The notes below the pieces were generated by a model. It did not search any database, was not told the origin of the DNA, and saw nothing but the letters and a program-made list of their open reading frames with translations. This document shows positions 33,785 through 41,944 of a DNA stretch of 64,000 nt, piece after piece. This DNA is from JAAYJT01 sp037446395. GTDB taxonomy: Bacteria > Bacteroidota > Bacteroidia > Bacteroidales > JAAYJT01. Each line of letters opens with the position of its first letter. Position 1 is the stretch's first letter. The stretch spans positions 1-64,000 of the forward strand of contig JBBIIP010000012.1 of the NCBI GenBank assembly GCA_037446395.1. Direction: 5' to 3'. A program made the translations under genes and the position numbers.

Positions 33785-35485
33785 CTAACGAACAAGGGTG
33801 ATTTTTCGGCTGCTTGAATGTTCATCGCTGATTATGCGTATCATATAAGTTCCGGGGGGTATTCTTCCCATCGTTCCATTACCGCTCCACTGGATGGTAT
33901 GTATTCCGGAATTCATTGCTTTATTGATCAGTGTAGTAATCTTTTGACCATGAAGATTATAGATGTTAATAGTAATTCCTGTGGGAGCGGCAAGCTGAAA
34001 CTCGATATTCACATTCTGGCTGGCCGGGTTGGGATAAATTTTAATTTCGGGCTGAAGATAAGTCAAAGATTGATTTCCGGTAGAGTTTACAACCTTGAAC
34101 GATCGTGCACCTGCAGCCCCGATCATCGGCCAGGTTTCGCGGCGATTTGATTGGTCGGCAGCGAAAATATAATAAGTAATAATGGTATCGCTTGCTGCAA
34201 CCGGAATAGAAGCATTATATGTATTTCCGCTGACCAGGTTCATTAAAGCGGTTTTATACCCTCCCTGGTTGGCTTTATAATACACCAACACGGAATCAGT
34301 TTTGAGTAACGCGCCACTATAGGGGGTAATTTTGGCCGAAATATTTAGGAACGGTTGATACTGTATCGTGCCGTTGATAGGGGTATGTGCTATGTGTATC
34401 ATCCAGCGATCAGCAAGCCCCAATGCCCGGCAGTGTAATGCATCGGTTGATTGCCAGCTACCCGTAAAACCCAGCACTTCATAACCCGGCATGGCATCCT
34501 TATAGGCCTGTATTGCCTGGGCATCGAAAGTGGAGCTGACTATTGGCACATATACCCTGTTGTTCAGTATCAATGAATTTGTATAAGGCTGAAGATTAGG
34601 AGTATATACCCGGTAAACCTTAAAGGGAGTTCCATAAGCGCTGAGCTGGCTGGCAAAATAGGAGGCTACCTGTTCATAAGCCCAATATCTTGCGTGCGTT
34701 GGTGCAACCTGGGCTATTAAGATTTTGTCAACATCTAGGAATTTTCCCCAGCAGTCAATGTGTTTGATATAATCGCCGGGCGGGTCAATGGTAACATGAT
34801 ATGTATGAATGCCTAAGTATTCGAGTACCATTTGGTTCACGTTAGCGGGATTATTTCCGTTCTCTTCATAAATCAGGTCGGTACTGGCGGCAATGCCAGT
34901 GCCATCGCTCATGTAGTTTCCGCCCGCAGTAGTAAGACTTGTCGAATACGCGGGGATAGAATAATATTGTGCCACCCGGCCGGGGATGGCATTGTCGTTG
35001 GGGCGGGGACGGTTGTAGTTGAAATTAATGATTGAAACCTGGTTATTGTTCTCGGCAACATACATCGGGCCATAGTCTCGCGTCCAATAAGAATCGGTAG
35101 GGGCAATCAAAAACTCGCAATTGCTCATTCTGGCTCCTGCCAATTGGTACGAATTTGAAGCGGCCGTTTGATTTGATTGGTTAGAAACAAGGGTCAACAC
35201 CTTCACGTGCTGCGACATGGCAGCCACCAGCGCCGTTGAGATACCCAGCGGATAGCGGATCAATACCGCCTCCATCCGCTCAAACTCGGAGACATTGCGC
35301 GGGTTTCCAGGTGGTGAGGTAACTTTGTGGCCTTTCCCGATCTCATGCTTCCGCAGAAGCTCCTCGGCGGTCATCCATTGCGGAAGACTGTTGGGGTCGT
35401 TCCATTCTGGATATTGTGCAACCACTGCCAGTTTGTTTAACAAGAGAAATGAAAGGAGAATAATATTTTTATGGATAAGATTCAC
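33785..35485 (-). CDS. Secreted peptidylarginine-deiminase (PPAD-like, PAD_porph family) with T9SS sorting domain
   Basis: The 566-residue protein has a signal peptide, a pentein catalytic domain (about 45-370), an Ig-like domain (about 375-470) and a C-terminal type A T9SS sorting domain (IKIYPNPASQNVNIEF ... KITLVR). Residues matching Porphyromonas gingivalis PPAD are Trp134 and Asp137 (WTRDYGP), Arg159 and Arg161 (NRPRPND), His242 and Asp244 (HIDCWGK), Asn303 and the nucleophile Cys352 (DALHCRA). The Arg-x-Arg pair binds the C-terminal carboxylate in PPAD, so deimination of C-terminal arginine is plausible; agmatine deiminase is the alternative. The start codon is GTG, since no ATG lies between it and the upstream stop. 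It converges with the S46 peptidase gene, 33 bases apart. Confidence 0.85.
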   Translation of the reverse strand: MNLIHKNIILLSFLLLNKLAVVAQYPEWNDPNSLPQWMTAEELLRKHEIGKGHKVTSPPGNPRNVSEFERMEAVLIRYPLGISTALVAAMSQHVKVLTLVSNQSNQTAASNSYQLAGARMSNCEFLIAPTDSYWTRDYGPMYVAENNNQVSIINFNYNRPRPNDNAIPGRVAQYYSIPAYSTSLTTAGGNYMSDGTGIAASTDLIYEENGNNPANVNQMVLEYLGIHTYHVTIDPPGDYIKHIDCWGKFLDVDKILIAQVAPTHARYWAYEQVASYFASQLSAYGTPFKVYRVYTPNLQPYTNSLILNNRVYVPIVSSTFDAQAIQAYKDAMPGYEVLGFTGSWQSTDALHCRALGLADRWMIHIAHTPINGTIQYQPFLNISAKITPYSGALLKTDSVLVYYKANQGGYKTALMNLVSGNTYNASIPVAASDTIITYYIFAADQSNRRETWPMIGAAGARSFKVVNSTGNQSLTYLQPEIKIYPNPASQNVNIEFQLAAPTGITINIYNLHGQKITTLINKAMNSGIHTIQWSGNGTMGRIPPGTYMIRIISDEHSSSRKITLVR

Positions 35486-35516
35486 GAGGACTAGATTTTA
35501 GAGGAGTAAGAGAAGG

Positions 35517-35524
35517 CAAAAGTA
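35517..35524 (-). promoter_or_regulatory. Putative -7 promoter box of the PPAD-like gene
   Basis: The minus strand reads TACTTTTG, matching TAnnTTTG, 31 bases before the GTG start. This supports transcription starting close to the GTG. Confidence 0.5.
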
Positions 35525-35676
35525 GTCATTTCGCCTGAGACTAATGTAAAGCAGCTGGATTCAGATGATGATTGAAGCTTCACTCAATTGTCTGGTCACA
35601 AACAAGGGAGGAAATTATCGGTTTATGCAGGCGAAGGAAGCCAATTTTTCAAGGAGAAATAAATTTTCCAACTATC

Positions 35677-36324
35677 TCAGATCTCCGACATCATGGCTTT
35701 CACAATATTATCTGCTCCTTGTGCAATTTGTTCGATGGTGGCATCGAGCATGTAGCAGGGCGTGGTAAATAACTTGTGCTTTTTATCAGTCACTACTTCG
35801 CCGTGTGTTGAGGCTACATGGTTAGCACCCATTTCTCCGATTGCTTTTGCCGTTCCGGGGTCCTTCCCTATTGTAACCTGAACATCCCCCAGAACTCTTG
35901 CCATCAATACTGGCGAAATACACATCGCTCCAATGGGCTTACCAGCCCTGGCCATTGATTTCACCGCCTTTTCAACTGAGTGATTAACCTGGCACGACGC
36001 CCCATCAATTGCAAAAGTGCATAGGTTTTTGGCCACACCAAAGCCTCCGGGGAAAATAATGGCATCAAAGTCATTGGCATCAAAGGCTGACAAATGTTTA
36101 ATTTTCCCTCGTGCGATGCGTGCCGATTCAATAAGAACGTTTCGCTTTTCAAGCATTTCATTGCCATTGAGGTGATTTATTACATGGTGTTGCATTATAT
36201 CGGGAGCAAAAACCTGATAATCTGCTCCTGCTTTTCGAATAGCAAGCATCGTTAACACTGCTTCATGGATTTCGGCTCCGTCAAAAACACCGCAACCTGA
36301 TAATACAACTGCAAACTTTTTCAT
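35677..36324 (-). CDS. elbB: ElbB-like DJ-1/PfpI superfamily glyoxalase
   Basis: This DJ-1 superfamily protein of about 215 residues starts MKKFAVVLSGCGVFDGAEIHE, the typical ElbB N-terminus. IIFPGGFGVAKNLCTFA and the nucleophile-elbow region IGAMCISP, with the reactive cysteine, are present. Escherichia coli ElbB is described as an isoprenoid biosynthesis-associated protein with low glyoxalase activity. The C-terminal segment THGEVVTDKKHKLFTTPCYM is also family-typical. An ATG two codons upstream (36330) is equally possible. It is a lone minus-strand gene with a promoter box 45 bases upstream, divergent from the SRAP gene. Confidence 0.9.
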   Translation of the reverse strand: MKKFAVVLSGCGVFDGAEIHEAVLTMLAIRKAGADYQVFAPDIMQHHVINHLNGNEMLEKRNVLIESARIARGKIKHLSAFDANDFDAIIFPGGFGVAKNLCTFAIDGASCQVNHSVEKAVKSMARAGKPIGAMCISPVLMARVLGDVQVTIGKDPGTAKAIGEMGANHVASTHGEVVTDKKHKLFTTPCYMLDATIEQIAQGADNIVKAMMSEI

Positions 36325-36369
36325 ACGCATGGTTTTATTTAAGAAAAAAAGTCATTTGGTCAGAGTACC

Positions 36370-36377
36370 CAAATTTA
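36370..36377 (-). promoter_or_regulatory. Putative -7 promoter box of elbB
   Basis: The minus strand reads TAAATTTG, matching TAnnTTTG, 45 bases before the elbB ATG at 36324. Confidence 0.4.
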
Positions 36378-36463
36378 AGAAAAATCCTTTTCAGAATCCT
36401 TGTATCAGGGTTTAAATGCTAATTTTAGTGTCGATAATTACTTTGGCAATTTAACCTATTCTT

Positions 36464-37123
36464 ATGTGTGGCCGTTTTTCACTTACTACAGCTGAAGAGA
36501 TATTAAATGAGCGTTTCCGGTTGGCCGGAGGTGCCGAGCCCTATGTTGCCCGCTATAATTGTGCCCCAACCCAGATGCTTGCAGTGGTTTCGAACGCTGA
36601 GCCGCATAAAATCAGTTATTACAAATGGGGGCTGGTGCCTTTCTGGGCCAAAGACCTAAGTATCGGCAATAAGCTCATTAATGCCAGGGCCGAAACAATC
36701 CTCGAAAAACCTGCCTTTCGCAATGCGTTTCGCGCAAGGCGCTGCCTTGTTTTAAGCAACGGTTTTTTTGAATGGAAAAAATCGGAGAAATTAAAGATCC
36801 CATATTATATTACCTTGAAAAACCACGAGCCCTTTGCTATGGCCGGAATATGGGAAATATGGGAAACCCCTGGGGGTGAGAGAATCCATAGTTTTTCAAT
36901 CATCACAACAGCTGCAAATGATTTAATGAAGCCATTGCACGATCGCATGCCAGTAATACTGAACCCCGATGATGAATCTGATTGGATCAACCGCGACCAT
37001 TCTACCGGACCATCACATTTACTCAAGCCTTACCCTTCCAATCTTATGAAAGCCACCAGGATATCCGTTTTGGTAAATTCTCCCTACAACGACAATCCGG
37101 ATATTCTTGTGCCTCAAGAATAG
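36464..37123 (+). CDS. SOS response-associated peptidase (SRAP; YedK/HMCES)
   Basis: The 219-residue protein starts MCGRFSL, so that after Met removal the catalytic Cys2 is N-terminal, as required for thiazolidine cross-linking to abasic sites in single-stranded DNA. Other conserved SRAP features are RYNCAPTQ, WGLVPFWA, INARAET, the Glu in MAGIWEIW, and the His in LHDRMPVIL. The protein shields abasic sites at replication forks and can later be released. It is of normal length and complete. It is a single gene converging with the LuxE-like gene. No LexA-type operator was recognised upstream. Confidence 0.94.
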   Translation: MCGRFSLTTAEEILNERFRLAGGAEPYVARYNCAPTQMLAVVSNAEPHKISYYKWGLVPFWAKDLSIGNKLINARAETILEKPAFRNAFRARRCLVLSNGFFEWKKSEKLKIPYYITLKNHEPFAMAGIWEIWETPGGERIHSFSIITTAANDLMKPLHDRMPVILNPDDESDWINRDHSTGPSHLLKPYPSNLMKATRISVLVNSPYNDNPDILVPQE

Positions 37124-37169
37124 AATCAATTCATGTGTGATTTTGGAATAATCCCTTAGTGAGCCGACC

Positions 37170-38168
37170 TTAATTTACCATTATATTACAGCCTCGGATC
37201 TGGCTATGGTCGAACCTGCCAAGCACTTCAAAGGTGCCATCTTCATGTTTCCGGCCAAGATCTTGTGTTTCAATAAACGGACAGCTGTAAATGTTGGCCA
37301 GGTCAATCACGTTAATGCCTCCGGTTTTATTGAACCCTTTGAACTGAAAGGGGTCGTTCGGGTCTCTGATTTCCACCCGCATCCAAAGAGGACAGTAATA
37401 ACGCCCATCCTGCCGGGCATATGCCTGAGAAAGCAGCTCGGTCATCCCATATTCCGAGTGAATGAAATCAACCCCGAAACGACTACAAAGCAGCTGGTGA
37501 AGCTCTTCCCTGACCAACTCTTTTCCTCTCCCCTTCATGCCTCCTGTTTCCATTACCAGAAAATTCGCAGGGAGGGTAAAATTATATTTCGCCGAAAAAT
37601 CGAGCAACGCGTAGCTAACCCCTATCAAGATGGTGGGTTGTGAGGCAGTCATCAATTTTTCAATTGATTTGGCCAGTGCGCCATGATCATACATATAGAA
37701 CCCATTATCGGGGTGGCCACTGTGCTTCATTAATTTATCAAGCATATAAACAAGGCTCGAGTCACTTCGCTCTAAATAGGAAGGAAGCAAAGCAAGAAAA
37801 CAGTAACCTGAAGGTGTTCCGTATTGTCGCATAAAGCCCCTGAGCAGGCTTTGGTTATAAAGGGCCAGGTCTCCAACAAAGTGCATTGATTGCACATCTC
37901 CTAGTGTGCCGCTGCTTTTGAAAACAATCTCAGGTTCGACGTTTTCAATGATGACTTTATGGGTTCGGAAAAGCTCGATCGGCAAAAAGGGGATTTGATG
38001 TACTTGATTGATCCCGGATTGTTTTGTGAGTCCAATCAGTTCACAAAATCGCCTGTAAACAGGATTGTATAACATCTGGAATTGGAATGCCTCCAGGCAA
38101 AGTGCTTCAAATTTGCTGCTATCTTCGAGTTCGAATATTCTGTTTACTTCCTTAAATTCAGGTTTCAT
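37170..38168 (-). CDS. LuxE-like acyl-protein synthetase
   Basis: This 332-residue member of the LuxE/acyl-protein synthetase branch of the adenylate-forming superfamily has the P-loop-like motif FKSSGTLGDVQS (about residues 82-94) and HSEYGMTELLSQ. The C-terminal part carries DLGRKHEDGTFEVLGR. LuxE activates a fatty acid as acyl-AMP and passes it to a cysteine. No luxC or luxD, fatty-acid reductase or ACP gene is adjacent, so the acceptor is unknown. Such genes occur as orphans or in surface-glycan clusters in Bacteroidetes. It is divergent from a small lipoprotein gene, with 51 bases between starts. Confidence 0.8.
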   Translation of the reverse strand: MKPEFKEVNRIFELEDSSKFEALCLEAFQFQMLYNPVYRRFCELIGLTKQSGINQVHQIPFLPIELFRTHKVIIENVEPEIVFKSSGTLGDVQSMHFVGDLALYNQSLLRGFMRQYGTPSGYCFLALLPSYLERSDSSLVYMLDKLMKHSGHPDNGFYMYDHGALAKSIEKLMTASQPTILIGVSYALLDFSAKYNFTLPANFLVMETGGMKGRGKELVREELHQLLCSRFGVDFIHSEYGMTELLSQAYARQDGRYYCPLWMRVEIRDPNDPFQFKGFNKTGGINVIDLANIYSCPFIETQDLGRKHEDGTFEVLGRFDHSQIRGCNIMVN

Positions 38169-38219
38169 GGATGAAATATCGTAAAACTATAGTAATTTTA
38201 TGGTTTAAAAGTAAAAGGT

Positions 38220-38708
38220 GTGTCAAAGGCAACTATATCTGGCTTATTTGTTTTCTTTCTACTGGCAGTAGGATGTCTGCAGGAGCAAGAGTATCCAATA
38301 GAGCCATATATTGAATTTCACAGCTATACAAAAATAAACAATCAGAATGATACAATTCTCAAACTAAGTCTTCAATTCAGAGATGGCGACGGAGATATCG
38401 GCCTCCTTCCAACCGAAACAGTTCCTCCTTACGATTATAATTTTTATATTACCTTGCTCAGGCTTAGGGGTACTCAACTGAATCCGCTTCTTGTGAACGG
38501 CGAGCCTGTCAGGTACAATAGTCGCATCCCCATGATTTCTCCAACTTCACGCAACAAAGCCATTAAAGGGGTGATTGAGTATTCGTTCGATTATTCTATC
38601 ATGCGGAGCTTTCTGCGCAACGACACCATTTGTTTCGAGGTCTACATACGCGACCGTGCCCTTCATACAAGCAATGTTGTTAAAACCCCATTGCTGCTTG
38701 TTAATTGA
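38220..38708 (+). CDS. Conserved small lipoprotein, unknown
   Basis: The 162-residue protein starts at a GTG; the frame has no ATG between an upstream stop at 38193 and this codon. A lipoprotein signal (FVFFLLAVGCLQEQ) leads to an acylated cysteine at about residue 19. The mature part is beta-rich, with an acidic FRDGDGDIGLLP motif resembling a calcium-binding loop, and ends in YIRDRALHTSNVV. I do not know its function; similar DGDGDIG lipoproteins are common in Bacteroidetes. It lies upstream of the PBP2 gene, which has its own promoter. Confidence 0.7.
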   Translation: MSKATISGLFVFFLLAVGCLQEQEYPIEPYIEFHSYTKINNQNDTILKLSLQFRDGDGDIGLLPTETVPPYDYNFYITLLRLRGTQLNPLLVNGEPVRYNSRIPMISPTSRNKAIKGVIEYSFDYSIMRSFLRNDTICFEVYIRDRALHTSNVVKTPLLLVN

Positions 38709-38754
38709 GCAAGATAATTTTTCGTAATCAACCCAAGGGCTGATAAAATTGACC

Positions 38755-38762
38755 TATTTTTG
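38755..38762 (+). promoter_or_regulatory. Putative -7 promoter box of mrdA-rodA
   Basis: TATTTTTG matches TAnnTTTG, 43 bases before the PBP2 ATG at 38806. Confidence 0.5.
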
Positions 38763-38805
38763 CGATTGGAATTTCCAACACTAAACTTGTTGATTATCAA
38801 TCAAT

Positions 38806-40611
38806 ATGCGTAATCCATTTCATGGGAGAAAGGTACTTATCATCGGGCTTTTCCTGGTGGTGGGGGCGGTGTTCGTAATGCGCCTTTTTTACCTTCAGGT
38901 TATTGATACCAGTTACAAACTTTCGGCCAGTAATAATGTATTTCGCTATGTTACTCAATATCCGGCCCGTGGATGGGTTTACGACAGGAACAACCAACTT
39001 CTGGTGTACAACGAGGCGGTTTATGACCTGATGGTTATTCCCCGCCTGGCCAAAAATATTGATACTGCCGAGTTTTGCCGCATCATTGGCATCGAAAAGA
39101 GCACTTTCATTCAAAACATGGATCGGACAAAAAGTTATAGCAGGGTAAAGCCCTCTATATTTGAAAGGCAGCTTTCGAAAGAAACTTATGGTATTCTTGA
39201 AGAAAAGCTCTATAAGTTTCCCGGATTCTTTGTTCAAACCCGAACACTCCGGAAATATACATATACAATCGCGGCCCATACGCTTGGCTATATTGGTGAG
39301 GTTAGCCCGCGACAAATCGAAGCTGACCCGTATTATGCACAAGGCGACTATATAGGAATAAGCGGAATTGAGCAAACCTATGAATCAGTTCTCAGGGGAC
39401 GCAAAGGAGTAAAAATCAAGATGGTGGATGTACATAACCGAGAAGTGGGCAGCTACCAGGATGGGCGATTCGATACGGCGGCCATTATGGGCAACAACCT
39501 GGTTATTACCATTGATGCAAAGTTGCAAGCCTATGGTGAAGCATTGATGGCAAACAAAAGGGGGAGTATTGTGGCCATTGAACCCTCATCAGGAGAAGTA
39601 CTTGCCCTTGTTAGCAGTCCCGCTTATAATCCAAATCTGCTTGTAGGGCGAATCAGGGCACAAAACTATGGCATATTGAACGAAGATTCTCTTAAACCCT
39701 TGTTCAACCGGGCCTTGATGGCAACTTATCCTCCGGGTTCAACTTTTAAGCTGGCCAATGGACTTGTTGGATTGCATCAGGGAGTGATTACTCCGCAATC
39801 GCGTTTTGGTTGCGCTGGCCGCGAAACAAAACCCATTCGCTGCAGCCACGGCCACAGCTCGCCCCTGCCCCTGAATGAAGCCATTGAACATTCTTGCAAT
39901 CCATATTTCTGGGGTGTTTTCAGGTCAATTATTGAAAACCCGCAAACCAGGAACACCGAAGCGGCATATAATAACTGGTGTGCTGATATGCAGAGCCTTG
40001 GATTTGGTAATGTTGTGGGGTTGGATTTGTTTTCAGAGCAGCGTGGTAAAATCCCTCTGCCATCGGAATACAATAAAATCTATGGAAAAGGTCGCTGGAG
40101 GGCTCTAACAATCAGGTCTTTATCTATCGGCCAAGGAGAAATTCTTTTAACGCCCATTCAAATGGCAAATTTCGCAGCTACCATTGCAAACCGGGGCTTC
40201 TTTTACCCGCCCCATCTTGTGAAAGCCATTGGAAAGAATGATAGCCTCAAGCCCATACGCATCGAAAAGCACATTTCAAATATCGAACCTTATCATTTTG
40301 ATATAATCATTGACGGGATGCACCGCGTTTTCACAGCAGGACACGGAACCGCCCGCTGGTATGCCCTGCCCGATATCCTCATGTGTGGCAAAACGGGTAC
40401 TGCCGAAAATCCCCATGGCAAAGACCATTCACTTTTTATTGCATTTGCCCCGAATGATGATCCCAAAATTGCCATTGCCGTAGTGGTCGAAAATGCCGGC
40501 TTCGGAGCCACATGGGCTGTGCCGATAGCAGTGCTGATGATGGAAAAATATCTTAAAGGAGAAATCAGTCGCCTGGAAATTGAGGAAAGGATGTTAAACG
40601 GAAAACCATGA
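38806..40611 (+). CDS. mrdA: Penicillin-binding protein 2 (elongation-specific transpeptidase)
   Basis: This 601-residue class B PBP has an N-terminal membrane anchor (about 10-30), a pedestal/dimerisation domain, and a transpeptidase domain with SxxK in YPPGSTFKL, SxN in HSCNPYF and KTG in CGKTGTAENP. RodA follows six bases downstream, so the two form the elongasome synthase pair, RodA polymerising glycan and PBP2 cross-linking it. Often mreBCD precedes this pair; here a lipoprotein and a LuxE-like gene are upstream instead, so mreBCD must lie elsewhere. All catalytic motifs are intact. Confidence 0.95.
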   Translation: MRNPFHGRKVLIIGLFLVVGAVFVMRLFYLQVIDTSYKLSASNNVFRYVTQYPARGWVYDRNNQLLVYNEAVYDLMVIPRLAKNIDTAEFCRIIGIEKSTFIQNMDRTKSYSRVKPSIFERQLSKETYGILEEKLYKFPGFFVQTRTLRKYTYTIAAHTLGYIGEVSPRQIEADPYYAQGDYIGISGIEQTYESVLRGRKGVKIKMVDVHNREVGSYQDGRFDTAAIMGNNLVITIDAKLQAYGEALMANKRGSIVAIEPSSGEVLALVSSPAYNPNLLVGRIRAQNYGILNEDSLKPLFNRALMATYPPGSTFKLANGLVGLHQGVITPQSRFGCAGRETKPIRCSHGHSSPLPLNEAIEHSCNPYFWGVFRSIIENPQTRNTEAAYNNWCADMQSLGFGNVVGLDLFSEQRGKIPLPSEYNKIYGKGRWRALTIRSLSIGQGEILLTPIQMANFAATIANRGFFYPPHLVKAIGKNDSLKPIRIEKHISNIEPYHFDIIIDGMHRVFTAGHGTARWYALPDILMCGKTGTAENPHGKDHSLFIAFAPNDDPKIAIAVVVENAGFGATWAVPIAVLMMEKYLKGEISRLEIEERMLNGKP

Positions 40612-40617
40612 TTTAAT

Positions 40618-41877
40618 ATGCGGGATGATAAAAACATATTGGCTCACGTAGATTGGAAAATCGTTATGATCTACCTTGCCTTGATCACGATCGGATGGAT
40701 TAGTATTTATGCCGCAGTATATAACGAAGAGTATAAGAGTATTTTCGATCTTACTCAAAACTACGGTAAACAGCTTGTTTGGATTGTTACTGCAATTGTA
40801 CTAGGATGGATTATTTTGTTGCTCGATGCAAAACTTTTCTCTGCTTTTGCATATTTGATCTACGCCGGAGTAATGTTCTTACTGGTTGCAGTGCTCTTTA
40901 AAGGCGCAGTGATTTCAGGAAGCAAATCCTGGTTTCAAATTGGAGAATTTGCCTTGCAACCTTCCGAGTTTGCAAAATTTGCCACCGCCCTGGCGGTTGC
41001 AAAATATATGTCTTCGATGAATTTTAATCCAAAATTGCTTGTCAATAAGGCGATACCACTGGTATTGATTGGAGTGCCCGCCCTGATGACCCTGCTTCAG
41101 AACGATACAGGATCAGCCTTGGTGTTTTCATCTTTTATCCTGGTTTTCTATCGTGAAGGGCTACCGATAAAACTGATTATTGCCGGAATTTCAGTTATAC
41201 TGTTGTTTCTTCTGACCTTAAAATTTGGCGAGCTGGCCATGATCATCATTAGCACAGTCATTGCTTTAGGCGCACTGCTGTTTGTGAAAAGAAACCTGCA
41301 AAATATGCTTCGGATTGCAGGTATACTTGTGGTTTCCATCGTAATGATTCATGCCATTCAGGTGGCTTTCGAAAAAGTGTTGCAGCCGCATCAGCAAGCC
41401 AGGATCAATGTATTGCTCGGCAAGCAACTCGACCTGAGGGGGGTAGGTTATAATGTTCAACAGTCGAAAATTGCCATTGGCTCAGGGGGATTCTTGGGTA
41501 AAGGCTTTTTGCAGGGCACACAAACCAAATATAGCTTTGTCCCCGCACAGAGCACTGATTTTATCTTTTGCACGGTTGGCGAAGAATGGGGATTTGTGGG
41601 TAGCCTTGTGGTTGTTGTTTTATTTATTCTGCTGCTGACGAAAATTATTGATATGGCAGAGCGACAACGATCGCATTTTAGCCGCATTTATGGCTATGGG
41701 TTGGCTTCGGTAATTTTTTTCCATTTTTCAGTAAACATTGCCATGACCATTGGTTTATTTCCGGTAATTGGAATACCCTTGCCTTTTTTAAGCTATGGTG
41801 GGTCGTCGTTGTGGGCATTTACGATTATGCTTTTTGTTTTTATCAAACAAGATGCCAACCGAATGATGTTGTTATAG
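40618..41877 (+). CDS. rodA: RodA, SEDS peptidoglycan glycosyltransferase
   Basis: This 419-residue SEDS protein has about ten membrane helices, with the family markers GSKSWFQIGEFALQPSEFAKF, the long extracytoplasmic loop with QQARINVLLG, and the C-terminal GIPLPFLSYGGSSLW. It polymerises lipid II into glycan strands for lateral cell-wall growth with PBP2, encoded just upstream. The identity as RodA rather than FtsW rests on pairing with PBP2 and the absence of division genes. The gene ends 16 bases before a strong hairpin terminator. Confidence 0.94.
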   Translation: MRDDKNILAHVDWKIVMIYLALITIGWISIYAAVYNEEYKSIFDLTQNYGKQLVWIVTAIVLGWIILLLDAKLFSAFAYLIYAGVMFLLVAVLFKGAVISGSKSWFQIGEFALQPSEFAKFATALAVAKYMSSMNFNPKLLVNKAIPLVLIGVPALMTLLQNDTGSALVFSSFILVFYREGLPIKLIIAGISVILLFLLTLKFGELAMIIISTVIALGALLFVKRNLQNMLRIAGILVVSIVMIHAIQVAFEKVLQPHQQARINVLLGKQLDLRGVGYNVQQSKIAIGSGGFLGKGFLQGTQTKYSFVPAQSTDFIFCTVGEEWGFVGSLVVVVLFILLLTKIIDMAERQRSHFSRIYGYGLASVIFFHFSVNIAMTIGLFPVIGIPLPFLSYGGSSLWAFTIMLFVFIKQDANRMMLL

Positions 41878-41893
41878 GCTTCAGACATCAAAA

Positions 41894-41918
41894 AACCCCG
41901 TAGAAGTTCTACGGGGTT
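41894..41918. terminator. Strong bidirectional intrinsic terminator between rodA and ppiD
   Basis: AACCCCGTAGAA at 41894-41905 is perfectly complementary to TTCTACGGGGTT at 41907-41918. This gives a 10-bp stem with a five-base loop (or 12 bp counting loop-closing pairs). It lies between convergent genes, 16 bases after the rodA stop and 26 bases past the ppiD stop on the other strand. An A-run on one side gives a U-tract for minus-strand transcripts; the plus-strand side has a shorter T run. Confidence 0.85.
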
Positions 41919-41944
41919 CAAAGTTGCCCTGATTCTAAATCAGG

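Noticed and set aside
35565..35772. Two plus-strand frames of 66-67 codons between the deiminase and elbB
   Set aside because: They run into the end of elbB antisense, lack a start context and show no motif.
36420..36463. Promoter box before the SRAP gene
   Set aside because: TTACTTTGG is one base short of TAnnTTTG spacing; not reported as a match.
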